A stretch of 64,000 nucleotides of DNA from Gnetum montanum (taxonomy: Eukaryota; Streptophyta; Gnetopsida; Gnetales; Gnetaceae), in the NCBI GenBank assembly GCA_015680685.1, contig MNCI01017692.1, positions 636,800 to 700,799 on the forward strand. The letters run 5' to 3'. The notes beneath the pieces were generated by a model, which saw only the letters and a list, made by a program, of their open reading frames with translations, searched no databases and was not told the DNA's origin. Made by a program: the position numbers and the translations under genes. Shown piece after piece: positions 22,760 to 32,377 of this stretch (within the stretch, counting starts at the first letter, position 1; every line of letters starts with the position of its first letter).

Positions 22760-23724
22760 TGATGAGTGGCAAGGTACCCCTACGCTCAACCATACAAATA
22801 CAAGTGTTCCACACACAATTTGATCGAATTCCAAGGACTAAGTGCCTATGTGCCTTTGTGGAACAAGGATGGGTTGGTTGATTGTTGTCTTCCCAAACTT
22901 ACTTGTATGTCACAATTGTATGGTTAAGTAAGCTTGAGGCATATGATTTTTATATCTTTTATGCTTTTATGTCCTGTGCTAATAAGGGAGAAGAGAGATA
23001 AATAAGTGACTAATTTATCTTAACTATTCATTAACTAATCCTAACACCAGCATCCTTTCTCACTTGCTATACACATCCTTAACTGGTGCAACACTACTGG
23101 GATTACCAAACGCTAATCATTACTGGGTTACCAAGTGTTACACGAATGCTTGAAGTGATTGCACTAAGTGTAATTTAATGATTTTCTTAATTAATCAAAG
23201 TGAATTGCTACACTAATAACATAAATGTAAAGTGCATAAAATAAAATAAAATAAATGTATAAGAAAATAAAATAAAATAAATGTGTAAGAAAACAAATCT
23301 CAAGTGCTGCAAGGATGAATTAAAGAGCTCGTCTTTATTGCCGTACACAAGGTGTGCTTAGGTACATAATGCTACTCTAATAATTAGAGTAACCGCTCAC
23401 CTCTTGCTGCAAGCACTTGGAAAATACTTTAACTTTCAGACAGACTACAAGAGTTTTGTTACTTGACTGCTACCAGACTTCTTTCCAATTGTACACCTAG
23501 GCACTGTATTTATAGACTTGGGAGCAACTACTCTAATAATTAGAGTAACCGCTCTAATAATTAGAATAACTACTCCAGTAATAACCACTCTAATTATTAG
23601 AGTAACCACTCTAATAATAATCGCTCTAATAATTAAAGTAACCACTCCAATAATAATCACTCTAATTATTAGAGTAACCACTCCAATAATAACTGCTCTA
23701 ATAACTAGAGTAACCACTTCATCA
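22760..23724 (-). repeat. 3' LTR of TE4 (965 bp)
   Basis: TGATGAGTGGCAAGG to CTTCATCA, followed on the right by the polypurine tract (minus strand GTGGGGGTA, 23,733-23,725). The TATA box is TATTTATA at 23,507-23,514 in reverse complement. The U3 (23,515-23,724) holds the ACTCTAATAATTAGAGT array. A replacement near 23,372-23,400 shows the same CTCTAATAATTAGAG motif where the right LTR has TGAATAAAGATTC, perhaps local conversion. Confidence 0.92.
23521..23717 (-). promoter_or_regulatory. U3 palindrome array of TE4, ACTCTAATAATTAGAGT type
   Basis: About eight near-palindromic units ACTCTAATNATTAGAGT, complete or partial, are spaced by some 20-25 bp directly upstream of the TATA box on the minus strand. 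The core TAATNATTA resembles the pseudopalindromic sites bound by dimeric HD-Zip proteins (CAATNATTG for classes I/II). That the array is an enhancer is inferred from position. The other TE4 LTR has the same type of array at 47,697-47,870. Confidence 0.6.
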
Positions 23725-24117
23725 TACCCCCACAACTGAATGAAAACTTGTCCTTGAGTTCCTTACAAAATATTGGGAAGGTATGGGGTTATTGACTAAT
23801 TGACAACTGACGGTGGAATGGGATGACAAACTCAACGTGCCCAGTGAACAGATCAATAAGCATATTACAACATTAGTGTTCATGAGCATTGTGGTGAACG
23901 CTCGTACATAAATGACATCCAAGTCTTTATTTGGTAGCTTAAAGAGAAAAAGAGAGAGAGAAAGAAGATGGAGCGTGTTGCCGCCATTCCCAAGATTGCG
24001 CCTTCCATTGTTTATCCATAGCCATGCCACCAAACTTGCTCCTTTCGTAAATGTTCCAGTTCCAGTCCATCTTGAGTGCTTCCTCCAAGCCCAATCCATT
24101 GTTTGTATGATCGCCAT
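23722..24117 (-). CDS. Additional reading frame of TE4 (aORF), 131 codons, unknown function
   Basis: Minus-strand ATG at 24,117 directly follows GTGTTGTGTGTGCAG, a good splice acceptor. The product starts MAIIQTMDWAWRKH, is Trp-rich to residue 45, and has hydrophobic stretches near residues 50-60 (LLSLSLFLF) and 75-95 (MLMNTNVVICLLI). The frame closes with TGA formed by the first three bases of the LTR. TE5 has a diverged, broken homologue at 31,074. Small size and the hydrophobic stretches would fit a membrane-linked or env-like relic, but no domain is recognised. Translation would depend on splicing, which is not shown. Confidence 0.45.
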   Translation of the reverse strand: MAIIQTMDWAWRKHSRWTGTGTFTKGASLVAWLWINNGRRNLGNGGNTLHLLSLSLFLFKLPNKDLDVIYVRAFTTMLMNTNVVICLLICSLGTLSLSSHSTVSCQLVNNPIPSQYFVRNSRTSFHSVVGV

Positions 24118-24199
24118 CTGCACACACAACACAGTCACAAATGAGCAAGGATAGATAATCCACAATGTATTTGATACCTTGCCTCAATATGAAGCGCAT

Positions 24200-25455
24200 T
24201 GGTTGAGTTGTGGTTATGGCAGAAACTGGTTCAAAAATTTATCATTGGCAACTACCCAAGGTGTAGGGGTTAGGCAATTAGTAAAATGGAAAAAATTAAA
24301 AAATTTGTGCCAGGGCCCCCACAACTAAGAGCGAACCTCCAATAGCTATAAGATGAAAAAAGATGAGGAATAAGAATGATGAAAAATATCAACGAAAACG
24401 CCAATAAAATAGATGTCATGGATGGGGATGAAATAAGAAATGATTGATTGCAGAAAATGTTTAAGGGAAAGAAGTTAACAATTGCACCAAAAAGAAATGC
24501 CAGTGGGTTGCCCCTAAAGCAGGCTCATGCCTTTTATGCCCTGACAAACCCACAAACTAAAGAGCCCGTAGGCTCTAAGAATGTCATTTAGAAGCAAAAG
24601 TTAAAAACTTACCCATAAGAATTCACCAAAGAAAAATAATGCATCAACCTAGAATGGACTAATGATAAAATCAGCAATGAGGTAGAAAATGGGAAGAAAG
24701 ATGGAGAGGAGAGAATGGAATGGAATCCCAATAACAAGGTTGTGTAAAGCCCCTTGTGTATTTCATGGTTAATGTAACTGAGTAGAACTCATCCCAAATC
24801 CAGACTCAAAAAAACCACATCTAGTGACCTTGCATCAACACACTTGACAAATCCATCCACTTGAAGCAACAAGAATGCTTCCACAAACAGTCACCACCGT
24901 TCCGAGGAGAGCAAGATGGAGAAACAAGAAGCGAGAAAGGGCCTTAGTTAGAGGGAACCTTTAGGCATGGGTAACATGTCTTTCTAGTGCCATAACTAGC
25001 ACTTGTAGCCCATATTGCTTTATTATGTCTAAGGGTTGTGCTTTGAGTTCTCACCTTTTTCTCTTTTTTTTCTCTCTTTTTTTTTATGTTTATGTGTGAG
25101 AACCACACCATGCAAAGACTTATTTTTATTCACTCAGCTTCCCGATTTTTGAACAATGTTAGAATGGTAGAAAACCCAAGAAAAAGCATCTAAGCACCCA
25201 AGAGAATGGCCAGCACAAATGCATCGAATCCCCTTGAAGTCACACCCTTTTCATTAAAAGTTTACTTAGAAAAAGGGAACTATACAGTTCCAAGCCAAAG
25301 AAGACCATAGAGTTGTATGGATGAGTGGACAACATGGACTCATTGCTTGTTTTACCAAAATAACCATACCTTAATATCAGCATCATAATTCAAAGGTAAA
25401 AACCAAACATTAGCAATCAATATGATATAATTCAATCCACCATCATGAGCACTTA
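24200..25455 (-). other. Non-coding 3' region of TE4
   Basis: No gene is seen. The region carries family landmarks in minus orientation: GGGGCAACCCACTGG (about 24,493, equivalent to GGGGAGGACCCACT in relatives) and the GAACCACACCATGCA motif at about 25,100. It links the pol end to the additional frame. Confidence 0.6.
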
Positions 25456-27162
25456 TTAGATGACAAATAAAAGTAAATCAAGCAAACAAAGAAATAGTAA
25501 AAACATGAATGATGGTGTAAAAAAAAATAAGAAAAGTTGAAAAAATGTGTAAAAAAAAAATTCAAAAAGAATTGAGGGCCTAGAACGGTTAGCATAGGTG
25601 GCCATCTCGCCCATCACAAAGTTAGAAGGAGGAGATCTGAAATAATGAGCAGGGTTGTTCATCAAGAGAGGTAGCATGTGTACTAGCTATCCTAAGCTCC
25701 TGGAAAGGTTTGGTTTGTTGCACGTTGACCAAAAGTTTTTATCTGGGCTCTTAGGTTTGTAAATTTTCATGGCCCCTAAAGGAAAAGTTGCATTAATAAT
25801 ATAAGGTCCTTCCCACAATGTTTAAAATTTAGTACGTTGTGGCACATGTGTGGGATTCCAGTAGAGAATCTTATCTCCTAGCTGATATTTAACTTTCCAA
25901 ATTCTTAGGTCATGACGTTATTTATTAAAGGCCTTGTGCAATTTGTTAGATGATAGGGCAGCTAATCAATTTTGATCTAGCAAGTTAAGAGTTACTAACC
26001 ATTGTTTTTGTGCTAGATCAGGGTCAAGGTTGAGGTCACATGTCGTGGATAGTGTACAGAGTTCAGTTTAAATGGGAAGCATTGGTAATTTACCATACAC
26101 TAACTCATAGGGAGAGTAGCTTGTAGGGAGTTTCCATGTGGAGTGGTATGCCCAAAGAGCATCATTTAGTTTAGTGCTCCAATCTCACCTAAACTTGCTA
26201 ATGGTTCTTATCAATATCTTCGTAATCTCCCTATTGGTGACTTTTTCTTGACCGTACGCTTGGGGGTGGTATGGTGTAGTCAATTTATGCTCAACCCCTA
26301 AGTGTTGCATTAATTTATAAAAAGTTGCACGTGTGAAGTGTGTACCATGATCTAAAATAAGTGCATGTGACACACCAAACCTATTTATGATTTGTTGTTG
26401 AACAAATCGTGTAGCTGTAGATGATGTATAATCGTTAACAACAGCTGCTTTGACCCATTTTGTTAGGTAATCCATGTCAACAATAATATAAGCTTTTCTA
26501 TTGGACATTGGTGTAATTGGCCCCATAAAATCAATTCCCCAAATGTCGAAGGGTTCTAACGATTGAATCCATTGTTGCAAACCCTCCATTCTGGTAGTCA
26601 TTCCCCCATCACGTTGATAGTGCTCATAAGATTGGACGAAACGATGGACATCCCGAAATAATGTAGGCCAATAATATCCTGCAAATAGGATCTTGATGGT
26701 TGTTCGTCTCCTAGTGTAATGACCCCCACAAGGACCCTCATGAGCATCTTGGAGAACTTGCAGTTGATCTATATTGGGAACACACCATCGAACCAAGCCA
26801 TCGAGACAAACTTTGTAAAGTTGCCCATTGATTTCCATAAAGTACTTGGCTTGGTGAAGAAACTGTTGTTTCTTCTTAAAGTTTAACTCTTGTGGTATTT
26901 GTTGGGTGAGGAGATAGGTAAGAATGCTACTGTACCAGTTTGTCTCCATGGGTGATTGATTATTCACTACACCAACAAAGAGGAATTCATCTGGGAAATG
27001 ATCATAAATTGGATACTCATCCTCTTTGTTGTCCCATCGCAACCAAGATAAATGATCAACAACTACATTCTTGGTGCCCTTGCACTTGATCATCGTTAAA
27101 TCGAACTCTTGTAAGATTACAAGCCATCGTATGATACAAGGGCTTACCATTGGCTTATTCAT
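25456..27162 (-). pseudogene. Integrase and pol C-terminus of TE4, catalytic residues lost
   Basis: The open frame 27,162-26,185 (325 codons) starts in the RNase H-integrase linker (MNKPMVSPCIIRW, then a DHLSWL segment) and runs through the zinc-binding and catalytic core. HEGPCGGHYT keeps the His pair, but the expected CEHC reads YEHY, so both Cys are Tyr. The first catalytic Asp is in WGIDFMGP; the second lies in LDHGTHF, where Asn became His. The Glu region reads HPQAYGQEKVTNRE, with Lys at the expected Glu position. Below 26,185 the frame is broken; the tail with NNPAHYFRSPPSN lies at 25,660-25,600. The enzyme would be dead. Confidence 0.85.
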
Positions 27163-28540
27163 GAGGAACTAGATTGCACTATGATATGTATGTATATATA
27201 TTTATATCCCAATACATAGTGTCTAAACTTTTCTAGTGCAAACACCAAAGCCATTAATTCTTTCTCTGTGGTAGTGTAGTTAAGTTGTGTACCAACGATA
27301 CTTTTGCTTCCACAGTGGATGTAACAAGCGCGCTTCTGGTCATCTAACTGTGTAAATATGGCTTCTAAGGCATAATTGGACGTGTCAGTCATGATATGGA
27401 ATGGTTTGGATGAGTTAGGAGCTTGTAGAATGGGTGTTTGTACTAGCTTCTGTTTCAAAGTTTGAAAAGTTAATTTGCATTCCCTGGTCCACTCGAAAGG
27501 TATATACTTTTTCATTAATTCCACCAATGGTTTGGCAACCCTTGAAAAGTTCTCAATAAATCTCCTATAGTAGCCAGTGTGTCCAAGGAATGACCGAATA
27601 TCTTTGACAATTTCCAGTTGATGGGTAATTCCTTGAATAACTTTAATTTTCTCTAGGTCTACCTCTATCCCTGTGTGTGAGATTTTATGCCCTAGCACTA
27701 CGCCTTCTTGAACCATCAAATGGATTTTTTGCCAGTTGAGCCTCAAATTGGTTTCCACACATCTTTTTAGCACTTGGTCTAACCAGTCCAAGGCTTGATC
27801 AAAGTTTGCAACATAAGTGGAGAAGTTGTCCATAAAGACCTCCACGCCATTCACTATATGTTGTTGGAATATGCTTAGAACTAGTCGTTGAAATGTTGTA
27901 GGGGCACTGCACAAGCCAAACAACATTTGTTTGTATGCGAACGTTCCCCAAATATTGGTGAATGTAGTCTTGGCTTGGTCTTCTGGGGCTATTTATATTT
28001 GGTTATATCTACTATATCCATCCAGAAAACTGTAATAGCGATGCCTTGTGATGGTGTCTAAGACTTGGTTGACAAATGGTAATGGAAAGTGATCTTTGAA
28101 TGTTGCCATATTTAGTAGCCTGAAATCTATGCACACCCTCCATTTGCCTCCTTTTTTGGGCACAATAACTAAGGGGCTAACCCATTCGCTATCAACAATG
28201 GGTTATATGAACCCAGCCTTGAGAAGCTGCTCGATTTCTTCCTTATCTATTTGCTTTAGCTTATGGTTCAATCACCTCTGTGGTTATCTTCGAGGCTTCA
28301 TGGAGGGGTCAGTGAAAATTCTATGTTGACATATCCTAGGATCTATTCTAGTTAAATTAGGATATGACCAAGCAAAGGCTTCCGACCATTTATTTATTAC
28401 ATTCAGCGGTTCTTCATTCTATTGAGGAGCAAGCTTAGTGTTGATAATTAAGAGTTTTCCATTTTTAAGGAACGTGTATTCCATACCGGTGGGCAATGGT
28501 TTCAGCTCGAGGGGCTCCTACTTAAATTTCTCAAGGATTT
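27159..28540 (-). pseudogene. Reverse transcriptase and RNase H of TE4
   Basis: The open frame 27,926-27,159 (255 codons) begins at MLFGLCSAPTTFQRLV, the RT region before the active site. The catalytic Y/F-x-D-D box reads VFMDNFS, so the second Asp is Asn. GHKISHTGIEVD and FLGHTGYYRRFI follow, then a TDTSNYALEAIF segment with the RNase H Asp and TTTEKELMAL with its Glu. The N-terminal RT part (28,540-27,927) is recognisable as ELKPLPTGMEYTFL and RIDPRICQHRIF but has several stops. The motifs match Athila-type RTs as I remember them. It overlaps the integrase frame by four bases because of a frameshift. Confidence 0.85.
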
Positions 28541-28595
28541 CCAACTTTCCCTAGTTGACATTTTCAAGGTTAAGACTTGGAAGTTGGCAGTGGAC

Positions 28596-29576
28596 TTACT
28601 CTAATGCGGCTATGCTATCGATGTAAGCGCAAGTCAAACCCTTAGTTGGTTCCATGCATATGAGTGAACTGCTTTCTTGATCAGCTGTCAGCGACTGGGT
28701 GTCTTCCGGTCGTGTGGCTACTGCATACAGGCATCTTTGTATGTTACTCACTTGTGCACATTGATTGCATGTAGGCAATCCTAAACTTTGCACAAACCAT
28801 GACCTCTGCATGTAATTACACCTTGTGTCACTGTATGCGATGCATGGAACTTTCTTCTTCTCAATCTTTTCAAATGTATTTTCCTTTGATATTTCTAGGG
28901 AAATATTGCAGATTCCTAGGCATGCATCGATGGTGCTTAGCCATGCTCTTTCCATCATGATTGGGAGGTCCCCCTTATTGTTGTTCACTTGAATCACTAG
29001 GAAGTCAGCTAGGTACAACCGCCCACAAATAATGGTAACAACGTCTTCCACTGGTCCTAATGCGACAATGATGAACTGGTTGGCCAACTCTAGACAAATG
29101 TTGTTCTTTTTCAATAGAGGCAAGTTCCAGGCCTTGTACATTTCTTGAGAAATCAAGTTGACACCAGAACCTGAATCCAAAAGAGCCTTGCATGATGCAT
29201 TTCTAATAATTTGTAAGTATATCAAAGGACTCCCAGGATCAGAGAATTTCCTGGGAAGGTGGCTAACTTTGATCCAATTAGTGACAACATGTGTTAGCAT
29301 GACCATATGCGTTGAGTGCAGTGATTGGGTTGAAGGGGGCTCCGAACTTTTGATTGATACTGAGGCATCTAAGGAACTAGCCGCTTGTGATTGCAAGGGC
29401 TTGATTAGATTGTTGGTTCTAAAGAAAGGTCTTTTCTTCATGTGGTTATTGGAACCAATAGTAGGTTGAGAGTTAATAGCCCTTGTGGCATTAGGTTGTT
29501 GTGGCTGGGTAGGGATTTCACCTTGCATCGCTGGAGTAGATAGTAGTGGAGCTATTGGTGAAAGAGATGTGGCCAA
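28596..29576 (-). pseudogene. Gag tail and aspartic protease of TE4
   Basis: A 326-codon open frame. Residues 1-90 are the Pro/Gln/Ser-rich end of Gag. From about residue 95 is the retropepsin-like domain: KFSDPGSPLIYLQ, then ALLDSGSGVNLIS with an intact Asp-Ser-Gly active site near residue 133, and PIMMERAWLSTIDACLG, where the usual MGR-x-W reads MERAW. The last part has a Cys-pair segment LPTCNQCAQ and enters the linker to RT (GLTCAYIDSIAALE). Of the TE4 domains this is the least damaged. TE5 has the homologous region at 33,763-32,864. Confidence 0.8.
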
Positions 29577-29894
29577 ATGAGAAGGATGACATGCTTGCAG
29601 AATATTGCCTCTAAAAGAGGGAGTCCCATAATACTCGCGAGCTTGGTAGTGAGGTTGAGAAGTGACGTGACTAGTAGAGTCACGTGGGGAGATTGGCTAC
29701 TACATGTAATATCCATATGGGTTAGGTTGCTAGTAAGGATACTATTGCCTTGGTGGTGGCATTCCCCATGATTGTACATGCTACCACTATTGATATTGCT
29801 CAATCGNACATCCCTTAGGATGGTCATATTGACATATCTCACATCTATTATCATTGTCTGTTTCTGAATCCACAACCTCTTCAATGATGGCAAC
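29577..29894 (-). pseudogene. gag of TE4, third segment (zinc knuckle part)
   Basis: This piece continues the TE4 gag after TE5. It holds DSETDNDNRCEICQYDHPKG near 29,860-29,810, with a C-x2-C-x3-H-x4-C knuckle. An ambiguous base N sits at 29,807, exactly where about 159 bp present in TE5 (33,863-34,021) are missing. TE5 interrupts the frame at 29,895. Confidence 0.75.
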
Positions 29895-30693
29895 TGATGA
29901 GTGGCGAGGTACCACTACACTCAACCATACGAATACGAGCATCTCACATGTGATCCTGTTGAACTCCAAGGACTAAGTGCTTATGCACCTTAATGGAACA
30001 CTTAAGGTTAATCAATCACTATCTTCTCAAACTTACTTGTATTATCACGATTGCATGGTTAAGTAAGCTTGAGGTATATGATTTTTATATCTTTTATCTT
30101 TTTAATGTCTTATGATAATAGGGGAAGGTGAAGAGAACTAAGTGACTAACTTTCATTAACTATTCACTAACTAAGTTCTAATTATCCTAGTACCAGTATC
30201 CGTTCCCACTTGTTGCACACACCCTAAACTAGTGCAACACTGCTGGGATTACCAAATGCTACTCGTTACTAGGTTACCAAGCATTACATACATGCTCGAA
30301 GCGATCATATTGAATGCACTTAACTAGGAGAGTCGAGGGTTAAGAGAGATTTAATTATCTATGAAAGCATTTAAACATTTAACAATAATTAAATCCTATT
30401 TTGCTTAGTCCACATGCTGCAAGGTTTATTAGAAAGTTCATCTTTATTACCATACACAAATATGTGCTCTGGCACAATTTGCTTGAATAAAGATCCATTC
30501 ACTTTAAGACTCCTACTGCGAGCACATGGAAATTATTCTAACTCTGAAATGGTAAAATTGCTATAGTTTGGCTAAGGGTCTAAGTCTAGATGTGTGAACA
30601 AGGGAAAGCCATCTTTTATTTATAGATAAGTCAACGGGCTGCGATATCGCATACGTGATATCATAGGGGCAAATGCGATATCGTAGCTCATCA
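29895..30693 (-). repeat. 3' LTR of TE5 (799 bp)
   Basis: TGATGAGTGGCGAGG to GCTCATCA. U3 palindromes of the GCGATATCGC..CGTGATATC type lie at 30,640-30,690. TATTTATA is at 30,617-30,624 and the AATAAAGAT poly(A) region at about 30,485. Confidence 0.92.
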
Positions 30694-30775
30694 TACCCCC
30701 ATGATTAAATGAAAACTCATCCTCAAGTTCCTTACAAAATATTGGGAAGGTATGGGATTATTAACTTGAATGATA

Positions 30776-31074
30776 CTAATGGTGAATGGGCTGATATGTG
30801 AACAGATCATCATTACAACACATGATAATATTAGTGTTCATGACAACAAGAGTAAACACTATACACATTTGACATCTAGTCGTATTTGGCAGCTGGGAGA
30901 GAAGAGAGAAGAGAGAGAGAGAAAAGAAGAAGTCTATTGCTGCCGATGCCAAGATTGCGCTTTCGTTGTCCATCCATAAGCGCGCCATCGATCTTGTTCC
31001 TTGCATAATCGCTCCAGAACCAATCCATTCTAAGTGTTCTTTCCAAATCCAATCTATTGTTGTATAATTGCCAT
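30776..31074 (-). pseudogene. Additional reading frame of TE5, broken
   Basis: Homologue of the TE4 frame at 24,117. The ATG at 31,074 follows GTTGTGTGTGCAA: the acceptor AG seen in TE4 is AA here. A branch-like TTGCTAATAC lies upstream. A frame shift early in the frame moves the homologous part into the frame with TTIDWIWKEHLEWIG, which continues with FFFSLSLFSLLSQLP and MCIVFTLVVMNTN. The same Trp-rich then hydrophobic layout as in TE4 suggests a once-selected protein of unknown function. Confidence 0.45.
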
Positions 31075-31159
31075 TTGCACACACAACCCAGTCTTGTATT
31101 AGCAAGGGTAAATGAATCACAATGTAGTTGATACCTTGCCTAGGTGAAAAGTCCATTGG

Positions 31160-32377
31160 CTGAGTTGTGGTATGGCTAATGCAGATTTTGGAGATATAAC
31201 ACTGGTAACTACCCGAGGTGTAGGGGTTAGGACAAAATCGAAAAACATTGGACCAAGACCCCCATGACTAAGAGCGAACCTCCGATAGCGAGAGAATGGA
31301 AAAAGATAAGGAATAAGAAAGACGGAGAAAAAGAAACAATGGCAACGCCGATAAAATGGATGTTAAAGATGGAGATGAACAAAATAAATGGTGATTGCGG
31401 TAATGTTTAAAGGAAAGAAATTAATGGGTGCACCAAATATGAATGCCAGTGGGTCCTCTCCAATGCAAGCTCATGCCCTTAATGCCCTAACAATCCCACA
31501 TTCAATGAGTCTGTAGGCTCTAGGAATGTCATTTGGAAACAAGAGTTAAAGTCTTAACCACAAGAGTTTACCAAAAAGAAAACAATGCATCAACCAAGAT
31601 ATAGACTATTGATACAACCAGTAATGAGGTGTACAGGCCCTTATGTATTAATGGTTAATGTGACTTAGTAGATCTCATTCCAACTCCAGCCTCAAACAAT
31701 CCACATCCAGTGACTTCGCATTAATACATTTGGCCAATCCATCCACATGAAGTAACAATAATGCCTTCGCCAAAAAGTCACCACCATTCCGATGAAACAA
31801 AAGAGGAGAAAGTAGGAAGTGAGAATGGGCCTTAGTTAGAGGGAACATGTTTATTTAGTTCCATAACTAGTGCTTGTAGCTTAGATGATTTTTTCGTCTA
31901 AGGGGTGTGCTTTGAATTCTCAATTTTCACTTTTTCTTTTTACTTCTCTTTTTTTTTTTGCGTGAGAACCACACCATGCAAAGACTTATTATTTTTATTA
32001 GCTCAGCTTCCTGATAATGAAGCAACGTCGGAATGGTAAGGAAAACTCAAGAAGAAAACATTCAAGCACCCAAGAGAATATCCAGCACAAATGCATAAAG
32101 TTCCCTTGAAGTCACACCCTTTTCAATCCTTGAGTCCTTCCTTAGTTTGAGAAATACCCAGTCACCAATTCGTTGATAGTTCTTATTATTGAAGGAAAGG
32201 GACTGTACAGTTCTAAGCCAAGAGAGACCATAGAAATTCATGGATGCATGGATGACATGGACTCATTGCCTATTATATCAAAAGAACCACACCTTAGTAT
32301 CAACATCATAACTCAAAGGTAAAAACCAAACATTAGCAATCAATAGAATACAGTTCATACCATATTTGAAGCACTTA
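31160..32377 (-). other. Non-coding 3' region of TE5
   Basis: No gene seen. It parallels 24,200-25,455 of TE4, including the GAACCACACCATGCA motif at about 31,966 and a G/C-rich CCAGTGGGTCCTCTCC box at about 31,447. Confidence 0.6.

Noticed and set aside
22548-22881. Repeat-rich frames on both strands over the 39-bp array
   Set aside because: Translation of a tandem array with a period divisible by three; the frame runs into the TE4 LTR.
23445-23739. Ile/Val/Thr-rich frames over the TE4 U3
   Set aside because: By-product of the palindrome array in non-coding U3.
23722-24117. Calling the extra frame of TE4 an envelope gene
   Set aside because: The position fits, but no signal peptide, cleavage site or fusion motif can be shown; it is kept as unknown.
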